Shown piece by piece: positions 34,874-46,999 of a stretch of DNA of 64,000 nucleotides; the first letter of the stretch is position 1; the number at the start of each line of letters is the position of its first letter. Origin of the DNA: Litsea cubeba (taxonomy: Eukaryota; Streptophyta; Magnoliopsida; Laurales; Lauraceae); contig CM022949.1 of assembly GCA_012931725.1 (NCBI GenBank), positions 30,829,235 through 30,893,234 on the forward strand, in the 5' to 3' direction. A program made the translations under genes and the position numbers. The notes under the pieces are model-generated. The model was not told where the DNA came from, searched no databases, and saw only the letters and a program-made list of their open reading frames with translations.

Positions 34874-37800
34874 CTAACTCCTCCCTTTTGCGGTTTTAGC
34901 ATCTGCAGCCAATGCCTTGACACAGAGCCGTGGCTTGGTGGTGAAAAGGTTACATGGAAGAACTGAGATTGCAACCACTGATGACCCAATGGGTACCCCA
35001 GAAATAGGTAATAATTCGACAAGCACAGCAAGCTGGAATTTTGTAGTTACAAAAACATCAGAAATGTGATTATTATTACAAGCTAAGCAGGAGAGTCTCT
35101 GGAAAATAAACATAGAAGGCCAAGCAGTTTATCTCTTAAATTAATGCAGAAAGATTATCAGGATGGGAAACAAATGGGTTTTATGGCATTTTGTTCTAAA
35201 TGAATCAAGAAATTTATATTTCTTAGGTTATTAACTGGAAAATTACACCAGGATGTAAAATATTTTTTTTAAAAAAAAAAACATGATCCTCAACCTGCCG
35301 CCTTGGGCCTTGAGCCTTGAGCATGTAAAGTGGTTTCATGATTTGGTATTCTAGATTTCTACTCCCTTATATGATTGAACTCGCTGTGTGCAAATGATGC
35401 CCCTTACCCTTCCACCATAGCCCATAAATTCATTGATCAATTGTATCCATGCATAAATAACGGGTGCAGGTAGTTCAGGTTATTAATGAAATGGGAGTAC
35501 AAGCCTCAGGCTATCTCCAATAAACTAACTCGGTCGCATCAATAACACCATATCTTGAGTACCCACTCAAAATCCAGACTCCTCTCGAGGAGTATTTCAA
35601 TTACATTGTTCTCGAGGCCCGGTTTGGCCTAGGGATGGCAACCGATCAGGTTAAACAGGTGACCCACCCTGACCCACCTCCATCAGGGGCAGTCTTGGCA
35701 GTGGTTTTTTGTTTAATGGCGAGTGTAGGTTTATAGATTTTGCCCAAGCCAGTTTAGAGGCGGCAGCCTTGGGTTTCTGGCTGCCCTGTCCTGCCCTGTT
35801 TATAAAACACTAACATATTTCTTAACAGATTATGATACAAGTAACCTGTGTACTGCATTTGGTAGAGGACATCTGAAAAATTGGAATGATAGGTTGTGTT
35901 TGAGTTGTCCCTTATGCAAGAGAAAATATATAGTCTGAGTTCTATATTATATTACTACTTAAAAAAATCAGTATCACACCTGACCCAATCCATGCACGCC
36001 ATGCACTGGTTTGGTAATCACAAATCAATTACACATCACAAGTTGGGTAAGGTATGGGGAAGGGTAAGTGTGAGTCAGGGCAGGTTCGGGTTTAGACCAA
36101 CCCCTTGCCATCCCTGGTTCAGCATCAGATGCCAAACCAATTGTTACACATGTAAACATTTAAGGGCTGAGAATGAATACATGGCATCAGGCCGATGATC
36201 ATGTATTTACCCAAAAGATGAAATCTCAAATGAAACAACAATTAGTCATTAGTGGGTTGCTACCTCTGGGGACTTAAGATCTACAACAGAATCTGCTGCA
36301 ACTTCATGAAATGCTCCAGCCACAATGCTAAAACATTGATTTCGGTCTAACAATGATGATTCTTTGGAGTCACATGAGGTATTTTTCGTAGTCTTCATCT
36401 CTGCTTTCTCATCAATGCCTCTACGGTTATAACCAACTGCAAACTATATGGTAAAGCAAAAAAGTGTTGTCTATACAGTCAGGTAGTTAGAATTTGCAAC
36501 TGAAATAAAGCCTGTCATAATTACAAAATCACTTCAAATGTACAGATCCCATTGGAAAAAATAATTAAAACGTAAAAGAAAAGATGCTGTGAATAACAGA
36601 AAAGGTAAGCATAAAACTAAAAAAAAAAGAAAGATTAAATAAAAAAAGAGACTGCATAAATAACAGAACAGGCAAGCATGAGAACTTCATTTCAATTCTG
36701 CCATTTAAAGACTAAAAAATAAAATAAATAAATAAAGGTTGCCTTCCTCCTTTTAGATAGACGGAAGCTAAGGGCACATTTTGGCATCGTTTTTAACAGG
36801 TTCCAAGAGGCATTCTCGATGAACCTAACTAATAATGTGGGAAATTGCTAAGTTCCATCTAACGTTGGAAATCATAGCAAAAAAAATCTAATGTTTGTAG
36901 TGTGGTCATGGTGGGATCCATCTGGTGTTGGCAACCATTCTAGTGCCTATCAGTATCTAGAATTAGTATGGAACCCATCTAATGTTAAAATCACCACTAG
37001 GCCCATTTAATACTGGTAATCAAGGAAGGACCCATCGAATCTTGAAAAAATTGCATTACAATCCATCTAATTGTAACAATCAAAACCCAGATATGTATCT
37101 AGAGATAAATAAGGTCTTTCCCCTCTATAGAAATGAAATAATTAGCAACCATTTCTCTAGCTATATGCATTTCGCTTCAGGTTCAATATAGCAGAATCAG
37201 AGGGTGTATCAGATGGCTAGAAAAATTATATGCATATACATCTGTGTTGCTACAATACGTATCAGATTGGAGGAGCAAAATTTTCAAGTACAAAATATCT
37301 GGAAAAATATCCAATGAAATTTTTTAGATCTTGATTTTATTTTACTTTTCCATATTTACATTCTCAAGTAATATATGGGGCGTATAAATTCACAATCTGA
37401 TCAAACTATTAAATATGTAGTAAATTCACAACCTGATCAGAGTACTAAATATGTTGAATTCAGTCATTTCATACACTTTATTAGCCGGAATTTTACATAA
37501 AATTACAGCTAGAAGTAAAATACATGTAAATTGTGTCTTATTTCATTTTAATGGCAAACTAAGGAGTAAATAATTTATAGCTCATAAGTTATAATATAAG
37601 CATGGCTATGATGTGTACATCATGTAAAGATTGAAGAACAAACCAAAACCTGTAAACCATGTAATAGAATTCGAACATAAATTCGATAAATTTTGAAAAA
37701 AAAATGTAATAAAAACCAAAAATTTCAAAAATAGATATAAAGAATTATAAATGGCTCAAATTGCATAGATCTTAGCTATTCATAGCTATTAGTTGTATAT

Positions 37801-40800
37801 TTAAGTTAAAAAAAATCAAAATAAGATAAAAATACATCAACTCGCACAGATCGTAACCAGTAAAAGACATTTTTGCTATATTTAAGTTTAAAAAAGCATT
37901 TTTTTTTTTAATAATGGTGGGTGTCCCAGCCCTTTGGGCCAGAATAATCCCTACAGGGCCCAAGGGGAGTGATGCAGCGTAGATCTCATGGCCACATGTG
38001 TAGGGCCCACTTAGATTTAGGATATTTTATTAACTAATTATATGTCATTAGTTTCTGATTTTATTTAGATTTCCAATTTCTTTGGTTTCCTAGTTTAATT
38101 AGGTTTCTTAGGGCTTCTTTTACTATTTATATGGCATTGTACAAGATTATTTTTAGAGTTGTTGATTAATGAAATTGGGTTTTCCCATTGAGGTGCGTCA
38201 TCGTTTATTATCTCTGCGGAGATTTATTGTGTCTTCGGACACGTGCTTTGGCACCTATTGTGCTTTTAGCACTTCCCACGCAAGCCTTACCCTAGGGCCT
38301 GCATCAATTGGTATCAGAGCCGAACGATCCCCGATCGTTGGCGTGTTACCCCTATCCTTCATTCCGTTCATCATCCCATAACCTCCCTGCCATCCATACC
38401 AGCCGAACCCACCCAGCGAATCCCCACACAATCACCCGTCCACCATCCACCAGCAAACCCATCCATCCATCGCTCCAGTGTTCTGCAAATCCCCAGCCCT
38501 AGCCGCTGCCAAAAACTCATCTCAACCCATTCGACAGATCTTTGCCAAACCCAAAACCCATCTCTCCACCAAATCCGCAGCAACCAGATCCATCCCAGCC
38601 AACCAGGAGTTCCATACCACTTCCGCTCTCCCCTTCCAGCGACACAACCCCCTGGCGATCCTCTCAGCCTTCCCAAATCCCCATCTTCTCCACCATCCAA
38701 AAAAAAAAAACCAATCTTGCACACTCCAAACCCCTGCCAATCTCCAAACTCCAAACCCCTGCAGACCCTCTCAGCCTGCCCAAACCCCCATCTTCTCCAC
38801 TGCTCCACAAAACTCTAGCCCGACCTTCTGCCTGTACCCCACACCCACTCGCCGTCCACGCACGAGTAGAAAAGAAGAACGCAAAGGCCGAGAAGAAGCA
38901 TAAGAGAAGAAGGGAAGAATAAGCATACCGTTCACCAGCGCCAGCCATCGATCTCGCTGGAACTCCGCCGCACCTCTCCATCGCCAAAGCCAGAGACCTG
39001 CCCCAATTTATCCCTTCGTTGGAACAACAGGGAAGGGTTTCAAACCCCTTTTTCTCTTCTTCTTTTTTTTGGCGTGGGACACAAGGCAAAACAGAGGCAG
39101 GTATGTTCAGGTCAAGTTAAAGAAAATCAAGTTCGGGTCAGGTCAATTCCGACCCACTTCTAGTATCGACCTAGCAACACCACTTATAATATCAGCAGAG
39201 AAATCAAGGGCCCAGATTTGACCAAGATCAATAGTTGGGTCTTCCTTTTGCGGTATCAGAGACATCCACAGTTGGATTTCAGATCCGTTTTCGCCAGCGT
39301 GCTCGTAGATAGCAGATCTACAGAAAGGGTCAGTCCATTCACACATCCAATATGAAATTTCATATCAGTAGATTTTACAATAATATTCAAAGACTCAAAT
39401 ATGCGACTAAATATGGCATATGGTATTTTGACAATGAAGTCTATTTTTGATCTTTTCTTGATTTGAGACAAGGAGAATTATCTGTTCTTGACTATGGTGA
39501 CATGTTTGCATGGCTCCAAGACAAGTGTATTTTAGAAGATGATGAAGAACATGATTTCGTTAGTTTTGTAAGAGGCTTGAGACCGGACATAGTGGAGACA
39601 ATGTGTGACTGCAAGACCATTCATGAGGAATATTGGAAAGCAATTCGTGTGGAGCGCATGCTTAAAAGGTCTAGTTTAGTGGAAGTTACGTCTCAAGAAG
39701 AAAAGCCGCCACACATGACAGACTGTGTTGAGGGACCAGTGCCAGCGGATATGCAGACCGATCAGCTAGAGTTCAACACCGAAGATTCCACATCTATAGT
39801 TGGCCTTGAAATTTCTTCTTTGAGTACTAATAATCCCGACGTGCAAACACCAAGCGATGAAGAGCCAGTTGTTGAAATTACCCACATTAATTTTGTCTTT
39901 GGGGATCAACAATATCAATTAAGAGATGACCAGCAGATAGTCAGAGATTATAATTTGATAGTGCATGTTCTACAAGTAAGCCATCCAACGATTCAATTGC
40001 ATATCAACATAAAATTCAGCCATCAAAAGCAATTATGCGTGAAGGTGTACATGGAAGCTGCAGATGGACCAACGAATCGCAAATTCATCAGATTGATCTT
40101 TGATCCAGGTGGACATTTTCCTAACTCGATGTCGAGTTCTTTTCAAGTGGGGGAGAATGATGCAGCGTAGATCTCATGGCCACATGTGTAGGGCCCACTT
40201 AGATTTAGGATATTTTATTAACTAATTATATGTCATTAGTTTCTAATTTTATTTAGATTTCCAATTAATTTAGTTTCCTAGTTTAATTAGGTTTCTTAGG
40301 GCTTAAGTCTTCTTTTACTATTTATATGGCATTGTACAAGATTACTTTTAGAGTTGTTGATTAATGAAATTGAATTTTCCCATTGAGGTGCGTCCTTGTT
40401 TATTATCTCAGCGGATATTTATTGTGTCTTCGGACACGTGCTTTGGCACCCATTGTGCTTTTAGCACTTCCCACGCAAGCCTTAACCCTAGGGCCTGCAT
40501 CAGGGAGCCCCCAAGAAACACTGGCCAAGCGGCCATTTCCATCAGACATGCTGCAGATCCAATAACGTCCCACATCAACCAGTTTCAGGTGTAAATACAG
40601 TTACTTTAGACAAAATCACAATGTGGTGTTTGGAGTCGGTCAAACAATAATGGACGGAAATGGTAGATATTGTCAATCTACAAAGAAGTTTGATGATTAA
40701 CGTACCCTGATAGGCCTCTCAACTTTATTTCGTTCATCATCAAGATATTGTCGAACAAGCCTTGATACAGTTACTTGCAGGTTTTTCTCTTTCAGACAAC

Positions 40801-43800
40801 ACGTTGCCTGAATAGGGAGAATCCGATGACACCAGCTGCATCAAAGAAACCTAATATCACTTAAAATGCATGATTAATTTTTCAACACATGTATACAGAG
40901 ACAACAAGAAGAGATGCTTTTTGTTCAAAAACAACGGGAAAGAAAAGGAAAATCAAATGACCAAAAAAAAGAACAATAACAAAGCTTTAAACTCACAGTG
41001 GTGGTTTGAGGCCTCCAGAACTCAAAGACTCAAAAATATTTGACAAGATATTGATGGTATCCAAGCAACCATTCCTGGGGAAAGTAAAGAGAAGTAACCC
41101 GCTCCTAGTGAGCTTCACTAATGACAGAGAACCACCACTTTCTGCATCCACGTCTGCATCAGTAGATGATACAGTGGTCCCTTCACTAATTTCACCTGGT
41201 TTCAGAGATTACTAGTAAGCTTACATGCCTGCAGCATATCTGTTAATAATATCTCAAACTAGTAAGCATTAATACAATATGAAAATATGTTGGTCCCAGA
41301 CACAGAAAGCTTGAATCCTATCAAGACTCACATGTTACCCTTTCGCAAAGGAAAACTTTGTAGCAAGTTAGCAACTCATCCACCATACAGGTGGCATAAA
41401 TGTTTGCCAATCCAGACCCACCAAATCATGGGCCCCATCATGGATAGCTTACAGCCCCTGAAAACAAGTAACTAGATAACAGGTAACCTCGTAATTGGTC
41501 AAATGTACAGTCAGGGAGAAACAATCAGTTGTTGATGCAGGACAGACCCATGGTCTACATGGGTCGACCCGCCAATGGGCCCAGCCCATCCATCTCAACC
41601 AGTTCATTGGGCCCAGCCCACCTACCAGTCCATTTATTTTCATGTTTTAGGTTATTAGAGTTATATTTTATGTTATTTATGATTTATGTTAGATGTTTTA
41701 ATCCTGGCCATCAATGTGTTTGGATGGCTTAGATTAGTTTTAGGTTTTATTGTTTTCCTATATAAGTGATGTAAAGCCTCTTGGCTTAGTTAGTTGATGA
41801 GTAATGATTTTTTTTTCCAATGATTTTGGGGATTCCCACATAAGGCCAATTATCAGGTGAAAGCCTGACCTATCCTTCCACCCTTCATTTCTGATCCCTC
41901 CGTCTCTTCCCACCCCGCACCTGGTGCCCCGCTCCGCATCAGTTCTTTTCTTTTTTTTTAATGGTAATCAGACAGGTAAAATGACAGTACAATCAGCCTG
42001 ATTTTGGAGCTACAGGCTACAGTACAACCATAATGAGACCCAAGTTTATAAGCCTGAGGTTCTGAATGGTGTCCACACATGCCATATGCATGATGCATAA
42101 GTTACCACTGAATTTTGTTTGGCAAAAGACTAGCATATAAATGCAGACCATAATCCCCAAAAATAGACTAAATTTAGTTCCTATATCTACAAAATCATCA
42201 AATGAAGACTAGCATTAAAAGATAAAAGAATAAGAATGAAAAAGCATCACCTGAAGCCCCTGATATACCAGCCTCCTTACAATATTCCCTCTTGATATCT
42301 TCCCCATTTTCTTCCTCATGGCAGGTTTTCCTTTTCTTTGTAGCAAGAATTGCATCAGGTGAGTCTGATCTTTTAGAGTCACCACAACTAAAAGAGCCGA
42401 TGTACTACACCAAATCAAAAGAAGAATTATGGGAATCATTGTTTGAACAACTACCTGGTATTTAAAGAGGCAGAATTATCAAATCCTTAACCCAAATATA
42501 TGGTTGGTAGGTGTTGAGTGCGTATGAGTCGCGCCCATGGTCCAATGCGATTTGGAGAGCACCAGAGTTGATAAACATGCCAAAAATCTCCTCAATGCAA
42601 AGAAACTAACCCATCAATTGATGGCTTTTAAGTAGACTTAAGAAAGAATGGGAAAAAATCATGGCTGGGATCAACTGATTTGTGAATTGTTTCTTAAAAG
42701 GACCTTCTCAATGATCACTTTTCTTTTTTTATTGGTAAATGTGACTTGAACCCAAAACTTTAGGGTTGCAATAGTGAGCACCCTCCTGTACCATGAGCTT
42801 TTGTCAACAAATCACTAAATCAGTACCTTTTTTATTGGTAATGTGACTTGAACCGACAACCTCTAGGTTGCAACAGTGAGCACCTTCTACTGTGCCATGG
42901 GCTCGTCATCAATCACTGTTGTTGAAGATCGTTGACATTGCATCAAAATCAAGCATGACTATTCCAACATTTTGGGAGGTCAGTTGCAAACTGCACCACG
43001 CTTCTATAACACTAGGAAGAAAGCTTCGTTTGAGAGAGAAGAAGACACAGGAAAAGTTTGACAGCACAATTAAATCTAAAATTGGTATCTGACCAGCACC
43101 AATACTACTCTCCCACTCAGCTGAGTTGAGTGCGACTTGACTGAGTTATATAAACTCAGGAAATACTAGCACCAGGACAACTCAACCAAATGGCATGCGA
43201 ATCAACCGGGAAATAAAACCATGTTTGATAGAGACATTCTGAAATGCTTGTTTGAGGGATACATTAAAAGGCAACCTGAGGCCCCTCAATTTTTCTTTAT
43301 AGAAGATTTGCATATATTGTGACAGAGCATAGCTTCAAATCCTGCTACCAATTAATCATAATTATCAAGGTTGTGGCCACCAAATGGACACTTAACCACC
43401 ATAACCTTACAACTATCGATGGGCCTGTCCAGATCCAGACCTGGCTAGATTAAAAAGGATTGAATTCAGGTCTTGACGACTTGACCTAACATTGATCTTA
43501 GTGCCAGCAGCAGGCTATTCCCATTTAGTGAAAACCAGGATCCAAGTCTGCCCAGTGAAGTGTCCATATTCGAATTTGGAGCCAGAAGCAGTTCAGATCA
43601 ATAGCACTTTGGGTTGGTCAGGCCACATTAGGGCGGGTTGAAGGTGCCTATGCTCGGGTTGGCTCTAACCCGATCTAATCTAACCTGAATTACAGCCCTA
43701 TTCATTAGAACACATGGTAGAGTTTGCGGGGTCCGCTAGCCCAACCAGATACAAGAGTGCTTTGGGATCAAGCAATATGAAAAGAATCGGGTCTATTGGA

Positions 43801-44523
43801 TTTGGATGTCTTAGCTATCTGAAGTAAGGCCCTAAACTCCAGTTTGACCTCTTAGATTGCACAGAAGGGACATCCACTAGATTTGTTTCCCACCTAGCTA
43901 GATCCCATAGCCCTCTTGGATCTAGGATGGCCAGTGGCCCCCATGGCCCATACACTCTGCCACATATGATAGAGAGTGACACATTGTGGCTGTTGGAGCT
44001 GGATATTGAGTCGGATGCTATGACATTTGTGGGATCCAACTTTGGGTGAATACAGGGCAAAATCAACTCTATTGAGAACTATTTTCACAGTCAAATTGAC
44101 CGCGTAAGAAAAAAAGGGAAAAAAAAAAAGTGGCTTGGGTCATTTTATATTTAAGTAAGTATCCTAGTTGCCGTTGGGGATGGATCAAAAGTTGGGTCGG
44201 GAGACGTCTCCTTATCTGAGGGCTGAATAATGATCTGGTTGTGATGATGATTATCAATGGCTTTCGTGAGAATCTGAGGCCTTGAGTTTGCATCTGTCTT
44301 GTCTGAGTCTTTGTGACAGGCTTTCTGAACCCACTCTTTTGTTGAGGTTTTTTCTCTTTTTTCCATAGGTTGAAGACGACGTCTGCAACTTTCACTGTCA
44401 TGGCCTCGAAGCATGCAGTGGGAACAAAAATCTCTTTTTTTTTAATATAAACTTGTATTGATCTAAGACTTCACGGCACAAAAGAGATATACTGGGAAGC
44501 AAAGAAAAATACCAAAGAACAAA

Positions 44524-44559
<36 letters not shown>

Positions 44560-46943
44560 AAAGTACGAAAAGTAAGCCTAACAAAACAGCCCTATACAAA
44601 AAGGCAACCAAAAAACCTCCCAAGAAGTTAAGATATCACCTCCCTCCATTTGAGAAGGTTAATGTCTATAGGCAGACCCCAAAACTCTTGAAGAATAGAC
44701 ACCCAAGAGGCAGCCATAAATCTGGACCTGGAGATAACAACATAGGACGGAGAAGATTTTTCTTGGAAACATCTAGAATTTCTTTCCTTCCGGATAGGTT
44801 ACAAAAAACAGAACCACGCCATAGCATTTTCCTTTTGTGGGAACCAAACATAAACTTCCAAGATCCAAAGAGGTCTTAAATGGATGAAGGGAGAATCTAG
44901 GACAGATCGAAGGACTGGAGGAGGGAGTTCTAGATGTCAGAAGCCATTGGACAATGCAGGAGAAGGTGGATGACTTTTTTTTCATCTGACAGACAAAGGG
45001 GGCAAGCATTAACCACTATCACATTGCGACGACGAAGATTGTTGAAGGTGAGGATATGACCTTGAAGCACCAGCCAAGCGAAAGCCAACACCCTAGGAGG
45101 CACTTTGGATTTCCATAAAAAGTCATAATGACTGTTAGGGGAGGGAGCATCCCTCGCCCCCCTCTCCTTCCCTCCCCTCCTTCAGGAAGCTCTCTCTCCT
45201 CATCCTCTTGTAAATGCCTTCTAAAAATTGGGGTCCATACAGTATGATCATTAATCCTTTCCATGTAATCTTTGACTTTGGCCAATTAATTTGAGGCACA
45301 TCTGAAGAGAGAAGGGAACTCCTCCGCAAGAGGTCTATCCCCGTCCCAGACATCCAGCCAAGAAGAGAGGTCTTCCTCTGAGCCAACCTTATATCTAACA
45401 TGAGCTGCGAAGAGGTCCTTAACCGAGATAATACCTCTCCATAGACCAAAGAATCTGTATGACGGCCCTGAGACATCCCAACCATGTCTTCTTACTCTAT
45501 ATTTGGCCAGGACAAGTTGCCTCCATAGACTATTTGAATGCTCTCCTATCCTCCACAACCATTTCCCCAATATGGCTCTTTAAGTTTAATATTTTCTAAC
45601 CTTATATTTTTCCAAAAGAAAATAGGCAAAACGGGATGCTAAAGCAGCCGAAATGTTCTAATGTGGAATCTAACAAAAATGAGGTCTAAAACGAAATTGA
45701 AAGCTTAGGCTCTAATTTCTCATCGTCCCACTTGGATTCAAGCCTGATATGGGTCTTTAAGTGAGTTCTCTTTCCTGGGTATTTTAGGGAGTGTTTAAGA
45801 GAGTTTCAAAAATAAGGTCTTGCATGTTGGCGGTAGCCAATATCAAAATGTTAGGTAATCTTTTCAACTCTCTTTTGTAGTACTCTATAGTCTCTATTGG
45901 CATAGTGGAAGTATTTATCCAGATTGTCCATGGATCTACCTTCTGGACCGGTGAACCACGTAAATCTCTTTGTATTGTGTGGTTTGTGTACTCTTTCTAT
46001 TTATTATCCACAATATTGCATCGATTGAATTTATATGGAGCGTTGTCAGAATTGCATGTTTATGCAAATTGGAAACCAGTTGATTCAGGGAAGAAGCCGT
46101 ATTCCAAACATCTAGAGGCTGGAAGTTCATAATCGGCATACCTAAATGTAGCTCATTGGGTGAGAAATTCCAGTTCCTGTTACTAATTAAAATGATCCAG
46201 ATTTGCATTATTAACACCAAGCATAAAATCACTTATAAGTTTCTGAATCTAATTGGCAAGCTAAAGTGCATCATAAGCCACATGAACATACAATTCAAAG
46301 TAACAAGTAGCATCTGAGATCCTGATGTTCAGTAAAAGAATACTAGTCAATTCTAACCTTCTCAAGGATGGAAATGGCTTCTTTTGTCGCACTTTTCTCT
46401 CGTTCTGTTGCAAACAAAAGAAAGAGAATTCAATTACCATTATAACCAGATAAAGCTACACATTTAAACAAAACAAAAATCAATTCCATTCAATAACAAA
46501 ACAGAGTAAAATGCTGCCAAAAAAAAAACCCAAAATAAATAATCAAACCAGGAAAAAGATAAGATATTTTCCACTTTAATCTGACCATCCTATCCATCAT
46601 TCATCTCCATTTGAATGCTCAACTTCAGCTTTTAACCATTGTTACTTATAATTTTAAATAAAGTTTCCGTTTTAAGGGGCATTTCCACTGATTTCAATTA
46701 GATTATAATTGAAAAGGAAAGCCCCCCAACAAGTGAAATGAAATTTAGAACCGAACCCATGTCTCAGATTAATCAAAGATGGAGAAACTGACTAATAGTG
46801 CATGTGATTAGAAACCCAGAATGCGAGTGGTGGAGAAGCGAAGAAGGGGCCTTGTAATCAAACCGAGGGATGCTGATAACTGCCGAGTGCTGCTCCCATG
46901 GGGCCATGCCTGCTCTTTCTCCTGCTGCTGTTTCTTCCACCAT
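34874..46943 (-). CDS. THUMP domain protein, TAN1/THUMPD1 family
   Basis: Spliced minus-strand model: 46943-46793, 46404-46358, 42404-42251, 41195-40997, 40835-40706, 36443-36264, 35032-34874. All introns are GT-AG and phases agree at every junction; the total is 1,020 nt for 339 residues with no break. ATG 46943 opens MVEETAAGERAGMAPWEQH and the conserved PRFDYKAPSSLL. The THUMP RNA-binding domain covers roughly residues 184-305: CHRILPIQATC, then FAVGYNRRGIDE, VAADSVVDLKSPE, LAVLVELLPISGVPIGSSVVAISVLP. Residues ~67-150 are acidic/Ser-rich and variable. Yeast Tan1 and human THUMPD1 hold tRNA for the Kre33/NAT10 acetyltransferase that makes ac4C in Ser and Leu tRNAs; the same role is inferred here. 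The length fits the family (289-353). Introns 2, 3, 5 and 6 are inflated by transposons. Confidence 0.93.
35630..36116. mobile_element. Ac/Ds-type hAT MITE in intron 6 of the THUMP gene
   Basis: 487 bp. Left end TAGGGATGGCAA, right end TTGCCATCCCTG. The two are complementary except at the outermost base (T versus G), the same asymmetry known for maize Ac/Ds (TAGGGATGAAA / TTTCATCCCTG). The flanking octamers GTTTGGCC (35622-35629) and GTTCAGCA (36117-36124) agree at 5 of 8 bases, as a worn 8-bp duplication would. No transposase frame. Antisense or sense status relative to the gene is not meaningful for a MITE. Confidence 0.6.
37970..38306 (+). repeat. 5' LTR of the intronic retrotransposon
   Basis: TGATGCAGCG to GGGCCTGCATCA, 337 bp. 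It lacks a 7-bp AAGTCTT segment that the 3' LTR has near 40304. Confidence 0.9.
38309..38320 (+). other. Primer binding site, initiator tRNA-Met type
   Basis: TGGTATCAGAGC, two bases after the 5' LTR end; an exact match to the usual plant Met primer site. Confidence 0.9.
38321..39462 (+). other. Leader of the intronic retrotransposon
   Basis: CCA/CAC-rich sequence to about 38900, then mixed. Several overlapping Pro- or Gly-rich frames appear on both strands because of the base composition; none is supported as a gene. Confidence 0.5.
39463..40157 (+). pseudogene. gag: gag fragment of the intronic retrotransposon
   Basis: One open frame, starting in mid-domain (TTG codon, LRQGELSVLDYGDMFAWL), that runs through the polypurine tract into the 3' LTR (stop at 40170). 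The first ~70 residues match the C-terminal half of a retrotransposon gag domain: LRQG-x-(M/L)SV-x-(D/E)Y, F-x-RGLRPDI, and RVERML. The remaining residues are acidic and unrecognised. The N-terminal gag half and all of pol are absent, so mobilisation would need proteins from another element. Confidence 0.7.
40158..40502 (+). repeat. 3' LTR of the intronic retrotransposon
   Basis: TGATGCAGCG to GGGCCTGCATCA, 345 bp, followed directly by the GGGAG target duplication. Confidence 0.9.
41533..41941 (+). mobile_element. Probable solo LTR in intron 3 of the THUMP gene
   Basis: 409 bp beginning TGATGCAGGA and ending CTCCGCATCA, flanked by GTTGT (41528-41532) and GTTCT (41942-41946), 4 of 5 identical. 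It contains a TATA-like TATATAAG near 41759 and a GT-rich unit after it, as LTRs do. Terminal hexamers equal those of the 37970-40502 element, but the interior differs, so it belongs to a related, not identical, family. No second LTR or internal part lies nearby. Confidence 0.65.
42724..42905 (-). mobile_element. Two tandem SINE-like fragments in intron 2 of the THUMP gene
   Basis: Copies at 42724-42802 and 42827-42905, ~103 bp apart. On the minus strand each reads from GAGC(T/C)CATGG(T/C)ACAG (A-box region) through GTGCTCACT and a B-box-like GGTTCAAGTCAC, and ends in CAATAAAAAA. They are 80-85% similar by eye. They could be two insertions at one site or a local duplication. Confidence 0.5.
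44435..45590 (-). mobile_element. 5'-truncated LINE (L1-type) in intron 2 of the THUMP gene
   Basis: The minus strand gives the C-terminal end of a plant L1 ORF2, in several frames. GKWLWRIGEHSNSLWRQLV and GLWRGIISVKDLF come first, then VGSEEDLSSWLDVWDGDRPL, then a zf-RVT block with CPLC...HLLLHC near 44950-45010. The 3' end runs into a short A tail, visible as the T run at 44435-44443. The reverse transcriptase and endonuclease parts are absent. Frameshifts and stops make it non-functional. No target duplication was found, so the 5' edge is approximate. Confidence 0.75.
44525..44555. repeat. (AC)n microsatellite
   Basis: About 15 AC units within the LINE 3' region. Confidence 0.9.
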
Positions 46944-46990
46944 TCTCTCTCTATCGATCGATCGGTCGATATCTGCTTAAAACCCTTCCA

Positions 46991-46999
46991 AAACCCTAG
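46991..46999. promoter_or_regulatory. telo-box-like motif upstream of the THUMP gene
   Basis: AAACCCTAG on the + strand, 48 bp upstream of the ATG of the minus-strand THUMP gene. A related AAACCCTT sits at 46979-46986. The AAACCCTA telo box is frequent near the start sites of plant genes for ribosome biogenesis and translation, which suits a tRNA-modification factor. Confidence 0.45.

Larger units (their letters stand above)
37970..40502 (+). mobile_element. Non-autonomous LTR retrotransposon in intron 5 of the THUMP gene
   Basis: 2,533 bp with LTRs 37970-38306 (337 bp) and 40158-40502 (345 bp). Both start TGATGC and end GCATCA, flanked by a perfect 5-bp duplication GGGAG (37965-37969 and 40503-40507). 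The primer site is TGGTATCAGAGC (initiator tRNA-Met type) at 38309-38320; a polypurine tract AAGTGGGGGAGAA precedes the 3' LTR. The only coding remnant is a gag fragment. The LTRs differ by about a dozen substitutions and one 7-bp indel, so this is older than the Athila-type element. It is oriented opposite to the host gene. Confidence 0.9.

Noticed and set aside
38371..39089. Long Trp/Gly-rich and Pro/Ser-rich frames on opposite strands
   Set aside because: They come from the CCA-rich leader of the intronic LTR element; open frames on both strands are a composition effect.
42215..42439. 74-codon minus-strand frame as a separate small gene
   Set aside because: It overlaps exon 3 of the THUMP gene in another register; the correct exon (42404-42251) uses a different frame with GT-AG borders.
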